Positions 1-7,559 of a stretch of 64,000 nucleotides of DNA are shown here, piece by piece. The stretch's first letter is position 1, and every line of letters begins with the position of its first letter. Position numbers and translations under genes: made by a program. Location of the stretch: assembly GCF_900104645.1 (NCBI RefSeq), contig NZ_FNWE01000002.1, forward strand, positions 263,289 to 327,288, in the 5' to 3' direction. The notes beneath the pieces are model-generated. The model did not search any database. It was not told the DNA's origin and was given only the letters and a program-made list of their open reading frames with translations. The DNA comes from Alterileibacterium massiliense. GTDB taxonomy: Bacteria > Bacillota > Clostridia > Peptostreptococcales > Anaerovoracaceae.

Positions 1-380
1 CAGGTGACTGCGGAGTAGCTATTAACCCTCAGAGCGTAGAAGGACAGGTACACGGTTCTATCGGAATGGGAATGGGACAGGCTCTATATGAAGAGATGAA
101 GATTGCTCCAGACGGCAGATTCATGAACCCATCACTTCACGATTACAAGCTACCTACAGCGCTAGATATGCCTGAAATCGATGCTAACATCGTTGAAGCT
201 TATGACCCATCAGCACCATACGGAGCTAAGGAGTCAGGAGAGGGTCCAATTCAGCCTACAATTCCTGCTATCTTCAATGCTGTATATGATGCAATCGGCG
301 TAAGATTTACAGAAATGCCACTCACACCTGAGAAGGTGCTAAATGCTATAAAAGAGCAGAAGGCAAAGGGCGTATTCTAA
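1..380 (+). CDS. Xanthine dehydrogenase-type molybdenum hydroxylase, large subunit (3' end only)
   Basis: Open from the window edge in the frame starting at base 3; about 125 C-terminal residues are visible and the start lies outside the window. The segment GAKESGEGP matches the C-terminal active-site loop of the xanthine dehydrogenase/aldehyde oxidase family, whose conserved Glu acts as the base at the molybdenum centre. The upstream GDCGVAINP and GQVHGSIGMGMGQALYEE stretches are also typical of this family. The product would be the cytoplasmic Mo-cofactor subunit oxidising a purine or other N-heterocycle. The substrate cannot be told from this piece: xanthine dehydrogenase, nicotinate dehydrogenase or a selenium-dependent hydroxylase all fit. 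It is followed by a hairpin at 419-454. Confidence 0.85.
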   Translation, partial: GDCGVAINPQSVEGQVHGSIGMGMGQALYEEMKIAPDGRFMNPSLHDYKLPTALDMPEIDANIVEAYDPSAPYGAKESGEGPIQPTIPAIFNAVYDAIGVRFTEMPLTPEKVLNAIKEQKAKGVF

Positions 381-418
381 AAAACCATAAAGGTTAATTA
401 TTAGATATTGCAAAAATT

Positions 419-454
419 GTTATAGGTGCTGTCACTAAAGATAGCACCTATAAC
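419..454 (+). terminator. Hairpin after the molybdenum hydroxylase gene
   Basis: A perfect 12-bp inverted repeat (GTTATAGGTGCT / AGCACCTATAAC) with a 12-nt loop lies 38 bases after the stop codon. There is no T-run after it, so it may be a factor-dependent terminator or an RNA-stabilising stem rather than a classic intrinsic terminator. Confidence 0.5.
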
Positions 455-730
455 ACTGTAAGATTGTAAGATATTGTAAGGAATATAAAAACCTATAAAA
501 TATTGCAAAGAATGTTAAGGCAATATATTGTTGCGAAGAATGTAAAGACCATAAAATATTAAAAATAAAAAGACCGCATAATAAAGACCGTATAATATCG
601 AAAAGTATTAAAACTAAAAAACGAAAACACCTAAAGATATAGCGATAATAGCGATATTTATAGATAATATATAAAATTAAAAATTATAAACAAATAGGCA
701 CTGTACAGGGTAAAAGCAGGAGGAGAATTA
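455..730. repeat. AT-rich gene-free spacer with short degenerate repeats
   Basis: No gene is seen here. The stretch contains imperfect short repeats: TTGCAAAGAATGTTAAG at 503-519 and TTGCGAAGAATGTAAAG at 531-547 (period 28), then AAAGACC at 544-550, 569-575 and 583-589, the last two followed by near-identical GYATAATA. A good ribosome binding site (AGGAGGAG, about 719-726) for the next gene ends the spacer. Confidence 0.5.
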
Positions 731-1177
731 ATGCGAGATTTAAGATTTAGAGCTTGGGACGAAGGAAATAATAAAATGTATTCACCTGAGGAGCTTGAAC
801 AGGAAAATGCAAGTGATGTTGAAAAAACCATTTATGGCTATCTTTCTTTTGGAAGTCTTATGATTTTCGATTTTAAAAATCCCGAAGAGCCTGCAGAACT
901 TTTTCCATTGCAGAGCACAGGCTGGTATGATAACGAGCAAAAAGAAATTTTCGAGGGAGACATTGTCGAAAGTGACACTGGATTATATCAGATTATGTGG
1001 AGTGAAGAGATTGCCGGATTTATTCTTTTAGGAAATGACGGTTCAATGGCGATGGGCGGACCTTATATGTCTGATGTGTTCAAGCTAAAGGGAAATATTT
1101 ATCAAAATCCTGAATTGCTTAAGTTTGACATGAACAACATGGAAAACATGGGAAAAGCAGATAATATGAATAAATAA
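731..1177 (+). CDS. YopX-family protein
   Basis: 148 residues. The opening RDLRFRAWDEGNNKMY, the middle STGWYDNEQKEIFEGDIVE and the C-terminal GNIYQNPELL match the layout of YopX proteins (start RxIKFRAWD, middle TGLxDKNGKEIYEGDIV, end GNIYENPELL). Such proteins are common in phages and prophages of Firmicutes; their function is unknown. The start is supported by an AGGAGGAG ribosome binding site. Together with the next two small genes it looks like a little accessory or phage-derived cargo block; no integrase or phage structural gene is nearby. Confidence 0.8.
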   Translation: MRDLRFRAWDEGNNKMYSPEELEQENASDVEKTIYGYLSFGSLMIFDFKNPEEPAELFPLQSTGWYDNEQKEIFEGDIVESDTGLYQIMWSEEIAGFILLGNDGSMAMGGPYMSDVFKLKGNIYQNPELLKFDMNNMENMGKADNMNK

Positions 1178-1228
1178 TAAAAATAAAAATAATATAGAAA
1201 AAGGATAATCAAAACAAAGAGAATTAAA

Positions 1229-1774
1229 ATGCTAGATATTAAAGAAAAAGATTTTTTTGAAAAAGCTGATGGCAAATCTGTAGATTTTTATATAGAAGAC
1301 GATATGTTTGAACTTGAGGGCAGATTTGATATAAGAGATGGCGAAGTATATATATGCGTAGTAGATGCGGTTGAACATATGCTTAAGATTTCGGGAAATG
1401 AGCTTATTGTAAAGCCTAATTATGACAGATTTACTGCGACAAGACCGGATACCGGTAAGACATTTGACCTTGAAATAAATAGAGTGTTTATCCCGCTCAT
1501 AGATCCATCTGCCTCTGATTTTAAAGAGGAATTTAACAAGGGGATCACTCAATTTTTTAATAAACCGGATGATACTCTTGTTTGGTATGATGAAGATAAG
1601 AAGAAATGGTTTATGGAGGTAAACAAAATCAATATGTACTCGACAGGAGATGTGCATGAATTTGATACCTTGGATGAATTATTTGAAAAATCACAGCAAT
1701 ATACAAAGGGAAAATGGCAATGTATCTATTTCTCTGCAGAGGTTGAAGAAGAAGGAGGTTATTTTTATGGGTAA
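1229..1774 (+). CDS. Hypothetical acidic protein
   Basis: 181 residues, not recognised. It is acidic, predicted soluble, and has no signal peptide, membrane segment or Cys cluster. The first half alternates short beta-like stretches (FELEGRFDIRDGEVYICVVD) with charged residues. Aromatics cluster near the C-terminus, where WYDEDKKKWFMEVNK looks like a small beta-hairpin. No strong Shine-Dalgarno precedes the ATG, so the exact start is uncertain. The 3' end overlaps the next gene by 8 bases, which implies translational coupling and probably a shared role. Nothing in the sequence points to a specific function. Confidence 0.6.
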   Translation: MLDIKEKDFFEKADGKSVDFYIEDDMFELEGRFDIRDGEVYICVVDAVEHMLKISGNELIVKPNYDRFTATRPDTGKTFDLEINRVFIPLIDPSASDFKEEFNKGITQFFNKPDDTLVWYDEDKKKWFMEVNKINMYSTGDVHEFDTLDELFEKSQQYTKGKWQCIYFSAEVEEEGGYFYG

Positions 1775-2204
1775 GCACATAATAGAAAAAAACTATCATC
1801 GACTTGATCCTGTGGGGCAAGATGAACAGTGTAAAAATTGTCAGACGACTTGCAAGACCAGTTGTAGCAGGCATCCGGCACATAATATGGGATATGAAGT
1901 TCCATATTTCATAGATGAAAAAGAAGAAGTCGTTGTAAAGAGGTTCTACGATGTAACGATAAAGAGTGTAGACGGAATCCCATGTGATCTAAAAGAGCAG
2001 AAGCTTAAATATAATGTAGCAGGCAATAGGATTGAGGGAGAACTTGAGGTGCCTTGGAATATGGACTGGATATACAGGGTGATTGAAGACTATTTGGAAA
2101 ATGATTCACATATTTCAGGAACAAAGGTTAAAGAGTTCTGCAATCCTGAAGAAGAAGACCAAATCATAGTGTGCGAGATTGAAAGCTACATAGAAAGACA
2201 ATAA
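1767..2204 (+). CDS. Hypothetical protein with N-terminal Cys cluster
   Basis: 145 residues from the ATG at 1767. This start was chosen over an upstream in-frame one because AAGGAGG sits 8 bases before it and the upstream extension would lie within the previous gene. Near residues 20-31 there is CKNCQTTCKTSC (C-x2-C-x3-C-x3-C), followed by a His-containing SRHPAHNMG. This is a plausible zinc or iron-sulfur site. The rest is mixed alpha/beta and acidic. I do not recognise the family. It overlaps the preceding unknown gene by 8 bases and is followed by an intrinsic terminator, so the two probably form the end of one operon. Confidence 0.6.
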   Translation: MGKHIIEKNYHRLDPVGQDEQCKNCQTTCKTSCSRHPAHNMGYEVPYFIDEKEEVVVKRFYDVTIKSVDGIPCDLKEQKLKYNVAGNRIEGELEVPWNMDWIYRVIEDYLENDSHISGTKVKEFCNPEEEDQIIVCEIESYIERQ

Positions 2205-2215
2205 AAGAGATATTT

Positions 2216-2252
2216 TAGACCTTGAAATCACTTTTAATCAAGGTCTATTTTA
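2216..2252 (+). terminator. Intrinsic terminator
   Basis: Perfect 10-bp stem TAGACCTTGA / TCAAGGTCTA with a 12-nt loop, followed by TTTTATATTTT. It ends the small-gene block. Confidence 0.75.
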
Positions 2253-2337
2253 TATTTTAAATAAACTCAAAATTAATTTGGATTAAATGTAATTAATACG
2301 CTACAAAACCCAAATATCACAAATAGAAAAAGTTCAG

Positions 2338-2916
2338 ATGAAAGAAATAGAGAAAATAGCACAAATGGGAGAAATAAAAACAAAATATCCTAATAGAGAA
2401 GAATGTAAAAAAATAATGGAAGATTATGGAACTCCAGAGCGAGTGATAAAGCACACTGAGACGGTAGCATTAATCGCTCAAAAGATTGCAGAAAGATTGA
2501 AAGATAAGGGAATAAAACTTAATATCCCGCTTATAGTATCATCTGCTTATCTTCATGACATTGCAAGAAGTGAAAGCAAGCATGATATAAAGGGAGCAGA
2601 GTATTTAAAAAAAATTGGTCTTTATGAAGTCGCTGAGGTAATAAGGGATCACACATTTCATAAGATTACTGATAATATAAGCGAGATTGATGAAATAGAT
2701 GTTCTCTGCCTTGCAGACCGAATGACGATCGAAGATAGGTTCGTAGGACCCGAGAGGAGAATGGAATATATAATTAACAAGGCGATTCTTAAATTTGGTG
2801 AAGATAAAAGAGATGAATTAGAAGAAAAGGCTAAGTCATTCGTTAGATATGTACATGAACTTGAGATTTTTATGGGGAAAAAGATTGAAGATTTGATCCC
2901 AAATAATATTAAATAG
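2338..2916 (+). CDS. HD-domain metal-dependent phosphohydrolase-like protein
   Basis: 192 residues. The HD motif set is visible: H39 (VIKHTE), H73-D74 (AYLHDIAR), a His-rich DHTFHK near residue 102 and an Asp in LADRMT near 128. This suggests a divalent-metal phosphohydrolase acting on a nucleotide or similar phosphoester. Length and layout match stand-alone HD proteins rather than a fused receiver or PolyA domain. The start is uncertain: neither M1 nor M10 has a good ribosome binding site. HD proteins of this size often occur near molybdenum hydroxylase genes, and one lies 2 kb upstream, but a functional link is only inference. Confidence 0.75.
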   Translation: MKEIEKIAQMGEIKTKYPNREECKKIMEDYGTPERVIKHTETVALIAQKIAERLKDKGIKLNIPLIVSSAYLHDIARSESKHDIKGAEYLKKIGLYEVAEVIRDHTFHKITDNISEIDEIDVLCLADRMTIEDRFVGPERRMEYIINKAILKFGEDKRDELEEKAKSFVRYVHELEIFMGKKIEDLIPNNIK

Positions 2917-3054
2917 AATCATTAAAATATATCGCATTTACTAACAAAACATACATGAAATATGCTACTTGGAAGCAAGTTCATGCTTTGCCTAGCATGG
3001 CTTACAACAATCATAATTAAGAAAAAGAAAGAGAATAACTAATCTTTCAACTAA

Positions 3055-3087
3055 AAGCATAAGGAGATAACTCCTCATGCTTTTTTA
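3055..3087 (+). terminator. Intrinsic terminator
   Basis: AGCATaaGGAG, an ATAA loop, then CTCCtcATGCT, followed by TTTTTT. A classic stem with a T-run between the HD gene and the toxin-antitoxin promoter. Confidence 0.8.
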
Positions 3088-3104
3088 ATAATAAAAAATA
3101 GGAT

Positions 3105-3160
3105 TTGACATTTTTTGCATAATGAGTATACTTTATTTACTAAGTAATAATACTTAGTAA
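3105..3160 (+). promoter_or_regulatory. Toxin-antitoxin promoter and palindromic operator
   Basis: TTGACA (3105-3110) and TATACT (3127-3132) with a 16-bp spacer. Immediately downstream is a perfect 10-bp inverted repeat, TTACTAAGTA / TACTTAGTAA (3137-3146 and 3151-3160), over the expected transcription start. Autoregulation by the RelB-like antitoxin on such a palindrome is the usual arrangement in this family. Confidence 0.75.
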
Positions 3161-3185
3161 GCTCAGTAAATAAAGGAGGGAAATT

Positions 3186-3443
3186 ATGAGTAATAAGACA
3201 GTAACCTGTTCCTTTTCAATGGATAGAGATACATATAATGCGTATAAAAGCATTATTTCTGGTTATGGCGAAAATGTAAAAGGGAATCTTGTCAGATACA
3301 TGAAGTCTGTCATTGAGTATGAAACCCCTAATGCAGAAACAATACAGGCGATTAAGGAAGTAGCCAGAATGAAAGAAAATCCTAGTATAGGCAAAGAATA
3401 CAATAATGCTGATGATATGATGAAGGAGCTACTTGATGTATAA
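3186..3443 (+). CDS. RelB/DinJ-type antitoxin
   Basis: 85 residues. The N-terminal strand and two helices (VTCSFSMDRDTYNAYKSI, then NVKGNLVRYMKSVIEY) fit the ribbon-helix-helix DNA-binding domain of RelB/DinJ antitoxins. The acidic C-terminal part would wrap the toxin. The start has an AAAGGAGGG ribosome binding site. The gene overlaps the toxin by 8 bases and follows a strong promoter with a palindromic operator, which is the standard antitoxin-first architecture. Family assignment rests on size, context and pattern rather than one diagnostic motif. Confidence 0.8.
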   Translation: MSNKTVTCSFSMDRDTYNAYKSIISGYGENVKGNLVRYMKSVIEYETPNAETIQAIKEVARMKENPSIGKEYNNADDMMKELLDV

Positions 3444-3708
3444 AATAAAGCCAACATCAAAATTTCAAAAGGATTTAAAGAAAATAAGGAAAAGAGGATA
3501 TGATTTATCTTTATTAAAGGAAGCGATTATTATTTTGGCAAAAGGAGAAGAATTGCCAGAAAAATACAAAGATCATCCACTAAAGGGGAATTTTGTAAAT
3601 TGCAGAGAATGTCATATAACTCCTGATTGGCTATTAATTTATGAAAAAACAGAAGATGAATTATATTTATATCTAACAAGGACAGGAACACATAGTGATT
3701 TGTATTAA
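3436..3708 (+). CDS. YafQ-type mRNA interferase toxin
   Basis: 90 residues from the ATG at 3436; a TTG one codon earlier is possible, but AAGGAGCT gives better spacing to the ATG. The C-terminal half carries the YafQ signature: DHPL, CHITPDWLLIY and RTGTHSDLY. It includes the His and Asp residues (positions equivalent to YafQ His50, His63, Asp67 and His87) needed for ribosome-dependent mRNA cleavage. It should be neutralised by the upstream RelB/DinJ-like protein. All active-site positions appear intact, so the module is probably functional. An AT-only hairpin follows at 3713-3731. Confidence 0.9.
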   Translation: MYKIKPTSKFQKDLKKIRKRGYDLSLLKEAIIILAKGEELPEKYKDHPLKGNFVNCRECHITPDWLLIYEKTEDELYLYLTRTGTHSDLY

Positions 3709-3843
3709 GCTTTTATAAATGCGATTTATAAGTGGATTAGAAATAGGAATACTCTTGAATTTACAGATTTATGGGAGATTAATATATTGCAACAAATGAA
3801 AGATTGTTTGACAGGTCGTAAGCCTTGATATTTAATATTTATC

Positions 3844-4314
3844 ATGGTAAAATATTCCGATATGTTTACAGATATAGAGTTCATGCGTGAGGCGATTAAA
3901 GAAGCTCAAATTGCAGGCGAAAAAGGCGAAGTCCCTGTTGGGGCGGTCATTGTTAAAGATGGCATGATTATTGCAAGAGCACATAATATGGTTGAAGAGT
4001 TAGCGGATTCCTCAGCTCATGCAGAAATGCTTGCGATAAGAGAAGCGGAGAAAAAATTAGGAAAGTGGCTCTTTGATTGCTCTATCTATGTCACGCTAGA
4101 ACCATGCTCTATGTGTGCTGGAGCCCTAGTCCTATCTCGTATTGACAAACTCTATATCGGAGCTGATGATCCAAAGACAGGTGCCTGCGGTTCACTATTA
4201 AATATTGTTAAAGATGAGAGGCTTAATCATAGGATTGAAGTTATAAGAGGCATCGAGTCCGAGCTTTGCTCAAGGATATTAAAAGATTTTTTCAGAAAAC
4301 GGAGGATTGGTTAA
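3844..4314 (+). CDS. tadA: tRNA-specific adenosine deaminase TadA
   Basis: 156 residues, normal for TadA. The zinc-site motifs are present: HAE (SSAHAEMLAIREA) with the catalytic Glu, and PCSMCAGAL with the two Cys ligands. TadA converts adenosine to inosine at wobble position 34 of tRNA-Arg(ACG). No clear ribosome binding site precedes the ATG at 3844, and the ATG at 3862 is an equally possible start because the family core begins just after it. The stop overlaps the next ATG as TAATG, so the downstream anchored protein gene is co-transcribed. Confidence 0.95.
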   Translation: MVKYSDMFTDIEFMREAIKEAQIAGEKGEVPVGAVIVKDGMIIARAHNMVEELADSSAHAEMLAIREAEKKLGKWLFDCSIYVTLEPCSMCAGALVLSRIDKLYIGADDPKTGACGSLLNIVKDERLNHRIEVIRGIESELCSRILKDFFRKRRIG

Positions 4315-5117
4315 TGAAGAAAAGAGCGTGCATTGCTTTTCTGACAATGGTTATAATGATTTTAAGTGCTATCTTTGTATCGGCGGACGAGGGTTCGCTG
4401 AAATTGCTTAGCACCTACCCTAAAAATGGACAGAAGAATACATCTGTTGAGAATGTCGGCGTAAAATTGAAATTTAATAACTCTGTATCCAGTGATTCAG
4501 TTAGGGACAATAATATAAAGGCACTGAAGATTGTAAATAAAGAAACGGGAGAAAAATTACCAGTAAAAATTATTTTCAGTAAGAATAAGAAGGGCTTGGT
4601 TCTGGTATTAGGTGATAATTCAGATGGAAAGCTAAAAGTTTCTAATAATTCAGAGTATAAACTAATAATTGACGAGAGTTTTTCTGACGACGATGGAAAT
4701 ATACTCGGAGAAAAGAAAGAACTGAATTTTACGACTTTTAACCAAAAGCTTAACAACACAATCAACATGGCAATGATGTTTGTTATGTTTGGAGGAATTG
4801 CATTCTTTACAATCCGTCAGCAAAAAAAGGCAGGGGCTGAGGATAAAGAAGAAGAAAAGACAAAGAAAGAATCTATCAATCCATATAAAGAAGCTAAGCG
4901 TACAGGCAAGACCGTTGAAGAAATAGTCGCTAACGAAAAGAAAAAAGAGAAAAAGAAAGAAAAAAAGAAAAAGAAAGGCAAACCGGAAGAAATTCATAAT
5001 AAGAAAGAAATAAATCTGTCTGAAATTCTTCCATATGTACATCATGTAAAAGAGCCTAGACCAATTTCGGCTGCAGGCGGGAAATACAAAAGGGCAGAGA
5101 TTAAATCAGGTAAATAA
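4314..5117 (+). CDS. Exported Ig-like-domain protein with one membrane anchor and Lys-rich tail
   Basis: 267 residues from the ATG at 4314 (GGAGG 9 bases upstream, TAATG overlap with tadA). The order is a signal-peptide-like N-terminus (MKKRACIAFLTMVIMILSA, cut near VSA-DE), an SbsA/Big_5-like Ig domain of about 110 residues (STYPKNGQKN, VKLKFNNSVSS, ELNFTTF), a second hydrophobic segment (MAMMFVMFGGIAFFTI, about 160-175), then a cytoplasmic Lys/Glu-rich tail with long runs of K. The topology predicts an extracellular Ig domain tethered to the membrane. Function unknown; such proteins often bind or organise the envelope. A terminator follows. Confidence 0.7.
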   Translation: MKKRACIAFLTMVIMILSAIFVSADEGSLKLLSTYPKNGQKNTSVENVGVKLKFNNSVSSDSVRDNNIKALKIVNKETGEKLPVKIIFSKNKKGLVLVLGDNSDGKLKVSNNSEYKLIIDESFSDDDGNILGEKKELNFTTFNQKLNNTINMAMMFVMFGGIAFFTIRQQKKAGAEDKEEEKTKKESINPYKEAKRTGKTVEEIVANEKKKEKKKEKKKKKGKPEEIHNKKEINLSEILPYVHHVKEPRPISAAGGKYKRAEIKSGK

Positions 5118-5123
5118 TTGACA

Positions 5124-5147
5124 GAGGGGATATTAAGTCCCCTCTTT
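5124..5147 (+). terminator. Intrinsic terminator
   Basis: GAGGGGA / TCCCCTC stem of 7 bp with a 7-nt loop, then TTTATAT. Ends the tadA operon. Confidence 0.75.
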
Positions 5148-5260
5148 ATATATGTGTAGAATATATGTGAAGAAAAATATTATATTTTGTAAATTTAGAT
5201 GTGGCATAATAAATTAAACATAATATAAGAAAATAAAAATAGACGGAGACATATAAATCC

Positions 5261-6250
5261 ATGAAAAGTAAAAGCTTAGAAATACTGGAATTAAAGGCAT
5301 ATGGAAAGATTAATTTATTTTTAGATGTAGTGGGAAGAAGGGTTGATGGCTATCATTTTATTCGCTCAAAAATGCAAGATATTGAGATATATGATGAGAT
5401 AATTTTTAAAAGAGGGATCAAATCATCAAATAACCATTGCAATTTTTTTGATATTGAGTTAGAATTTTGTATGAAAAATAGTACAATCCCATGTGACGAT
5501 GACAATCTTGCGATTAAGGGAGCAAAAAAGGTACTGGAAAAAATTAGCTTAAAGGGTGTTGAATTACCAAAAGATGTTTTAGGCAGTGCTATAAATATTG
5601 AGATTAATAAAAAAATTCCAATTTCTGCAGGGCTTGCTGGTGGGAGTGCAGATGCCGGAGTATGTATGCTTGGAATTAATGAGCTTTTAGGCAATCCTTT
5701 AAGCCTTGAAGAACTTATGAGTGCAGGCATTGAAGTTGGTTCAGATGTCCCATTCTCTATAATGATGAATTTTGAAGCGAATAAGGACAGATTGACGATG
5801 ACAGGGGAGGCGAGCAAGGCTGGAATCATATCCGGAGTAGGAGAAATAGTAAGCCCCATAAATACAGAAAAATACGAACTAATCCTTATAAATCCAGGGA
5901 TTTCGGTATCTACAAGAAGAATATATGATGAGGTTGATAAACGCTTTTCATTTAAAAAAGAAGATTACGATTCAGAAAAAACAAGTGCAGATATTTTTTT
6001 AGCCCAAAAGAATAATAAATACAATATTATGCAGGCTCTAACCCTAGATTTGTATGACGAAGCGAAAGAGATATATGATTATATGAAGCGGAATTTAAAT
6101 GCGGACATGGTCATGATGAGTGGCAGCGGTCCAACCATGGTTGCCTATTATTCGGACAAAGAAATCGCTGATAAAGATTTTATAAAGGCAAAAATAGAAG
6201 CATCTGGGCACGAGGGCTGGAAAGTTTTTAGAACCGTAAGCGGGAGATAA
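5261..6250 (+). CDS. ispE: 4-diphosphocytidyl-2-C-methyl-D-erythritol kinase
   Basis: 329 residues, slightly longer than the usual 280-310. GHMP-kinase signatures are clear: the N-terminal KAYGKINLFLDVVGRRVDGYH (substrate site), the ATP loop PISAGLAGGSADAG near residues 117-130, GSDVPFSI, and the C-terminal MMSGSGPTMVAYY. IspE phosphorylates CDP-methylerythritol in the MEP isoprenoid pathway. The next ORF starts on the stop codon (TAATG), placing a GntR regulator in the same operon. The only Shine-Dalgarno-like sequence is a GGAG about 13 bases before the ATG. Confidence 0.95.
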   Translation: MKSKSLEILELKAYGKINLFLDVVGRRVDGYHFIRSKMQDIEIYDEIIFKRGIKSSNNHCNFFDIELEFCMKNSTIPCDDDNLAIKGAKKVLEKISLKGVELPKDVLGSAINIEINKKIPISAGLAGGSADAGVCMLGINELLGNPLSLEELMSAGIEVGSDVPFSIMMNFEANKDRLTMTGEASKAGIISGVGEIVSPINTEKYELILINPGISVSTRRIYDEVDKRFSFKKEDYDSEKTSADIFLAQKNNKYNIMQALTLDLYDEAKEIYDYMKRNLNADMVMMSGSGPTMVAYYSDKEIADKDFIKAKIEASGHEGWKVFRTVSGR

Positions 6251-6954
6251 TGATGTCATTAGATTTACAAATTCAAAAACCTCTAAGAGAGCTGGTTTAT
6301 CTGGAATTAAAAAGAAAAATTTTGACAGGTGAAATTACAGCAGATACGAGGCTGATGGAGATAAATCTGTCAGAGAGGATGAATGTTAGCAGAACTCCAA
6401 TAAGAGATGCAATAAGACAGCTTGCTAAGGACGGGCTTGTTACAATCGAGCCGAGGAGAGGTGCATATGTATCGAAAATTTCTATCAAAGACATGGTAGA
6501 TGTTTTTGAAGTGAGAGAGGATCTCGAGGGACTTGCAGCCTACCTCGCCGCTCAGAGAATTACAGAAGAGGGGAAAATTGAATTAAGAGAGCTTACCAAG
6601 CAATATGAGCGTGCAGTTTTGAATGAGGATAAAGAGGCACTTGTACATTATGATGAAAAATTCCACAGCTCTATAGTGGGCTCTTGCGACAATGAAGTTC
6701 TAAAGGAAATGCTTGAGCACATAAGAGAGCTTTCGATGAGATTTAGATATATATATTATGGAGATTTTTCTCACTATGAAAAAATGCCGGCTGAGCATAC
6801 GAGGATAATGAATGCAATTTGCTCGGGAGATGCAAAAAAAGCTCGAGAAGAAGCAGATTCTCATGTAAAAGCTCTTAAAGAATTCGTAATGGAAATCGAG
6901 CAAAGGCAAAAAGCTAAAAATAGCTCGCTTGATACTATGCAAAATGCGTTATAA
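6250..6954 (+). CDS. GntR-family transcriptional regulator with FCD ligand domain
   Basis: 234 residues; either of two consecutive ATGs (6250 or 6253) may be used. The N-terminal winged helix-turn-helix contains the GntR core (LKRKILTGEI, LSERMNVSRTPIRDAIRQLAKDGLV, RRGAYV). The C-terminal all-helical FCD domain follows, with metal/ligand residues typical of the FadR subgroup: the Asp/His of HYDEKFHSSIV and the later Glu-His of PAEHTRIMNAI. It would sense a small carboxylate. It is translationally coupled to ispE (TAATG), so it probably regulates its own operon or a metabolic pathway elsewhere; the target cannot be seen. A bidirectional-looking terminator follows. Confidence 0.9.
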   Translation: MMSLDLQIQKPLRELVYLELKRKILTGEITADTRLMEINLSERMNVSRTPIRDAIRQLAKDGLVTIEPRRGAYVSKISIKDMVDVFEVREDLEGLAAYLAAQRITEEGKIELRELTKQYERAVLNEDKEALVHYDEKFHSSIVGSCDNEVLKEMLEHIRELSMRFRYIYYGDFSHYEKMPAEHTRIMNAICSGDAKKAREEADSHVKALKEFVMEIEQRQKAKNSSLDTMQNAL

Positions 6955-6986
6955 AAATCCCGCTAACATTATCAAAAAATACAATA

Positions 6987-7020
6987 AAAAACACTGCAAC
7001 CGTTGAAACTGCAGTGTTTT
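6987..7020. terminator. Terminator shared by the GntR gene and tRNA-Lys (opposite strands)
   Basis: AAAACACTGCA / TGCAGTGTTTT perfect 11-bp stem with a 12-nt loop. It has A-runs on one side and T-runs on the other, so it can end transcription from both the plus-strand ispE-gntR operon and the minus-strand tRNA. Confidence 0.75.
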
Positions 7021-7024
7021 TAAG

Positions 7025-7100
7025 TGGTGCGCCATCAGGGGTTCGAACCCTGGACACCCTGATTAAGAGTCAGGTGCTCTGCCAGCTGAGCTAATGGCAC
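7025..7100 (-). tRNA. tRNA-Lys (anticodon CTT)
   Basis: Reading the minus strand: a 7-bp acceptor stem GTGCCAT / ATGGCGC (one G-T pair), a D-arm AGCTCAGCTGGCAGAGC, an anticodon stem CCTGA / TCAGG with loop CTCTTAA, a T-arm CAGGG-TTCGAAC-CCCTG, discriminator A and an encoded CCA. The anticodon CTT reads AAG. It is convergent with the GntR gene. Confidence 0.95.
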
Positions 7101-7559
7101 AAAATTCTGGCGACATAACATCGCCCAGTTATATTAACACTACAAGCATTTTAAGTCAAGAATTATTTTCAGCTCTTTAATGCAAGTTAAAAAACAAATA
7201 ATATTTAAACTTATTTATATGATTGAATAAGTAAAACAAAATTATCAACTGAAAAATGCAAATGTATAAATATTTTAAGCACAACAAAGGAGGATAATAG
7301 ATTTGTAAAAACATGGGCAAAATATTCTTTACTCAATGATTTGTTGACAAAATATTGGCAAGACTTATAATTAAATTAAATTAACAATTTATTTATTTAA
7401 TATTATAATCATGCTAGTGACTCGAGCCGCTATAATTTCATTTTGAATGACACTAAGATGGCAAGTTATTGTATTAGTTGTTGAGGCTCTAAAAAGCACA
7501 AATAAAAAAGACAAAGATAGCAGTAATAGGAATAGTAAAATTATTAGGAGGCTAATGAA
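7101..7559 (+). promoter_or_regulatory. Promoter and long leader of the ThiT-like gene; no gene in this gap
   Basis: A strong promoter, TTGACA (7344-7349) with TATAAT (7366-7371) and a 16-bp spacer, would start transcription near 7378 and leave a leader of about 180 nt. The leader contains a GAGCC (7423-7427) / GGCTC (7484-7488) pairing enclosing about 56 nt, suggestive of a structured RNA. I do not find the conserved CUGAGA and ACC..GAUCUGG elements of a TPP riboswitch. AGGAGG precedes the start codon. The part from 7101 to 7343 holds nothing I recognise apart from a small CTGGCGA / TCGCCCAG hairpin at 7108-7128, upstream of the minus-strand tRNA. Confidence 0.55.

Noticed and set aside
1232-1657. 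Minus-strand 141-codon frame opposite the unknown gene at 1229
   Set aside because: The product is Ile/Phe/Lys-rich as expected for the complement of an AT-rich gene, with no start signal; the plus-strand gene overlaps the next gene in operon fashion.
7372-7559. TPP riboswitch before the ThiT-like gene
   Set aside because: The conserved CUGAGA and GAUCUGG-type elements are not found on the plus strand of the leader.
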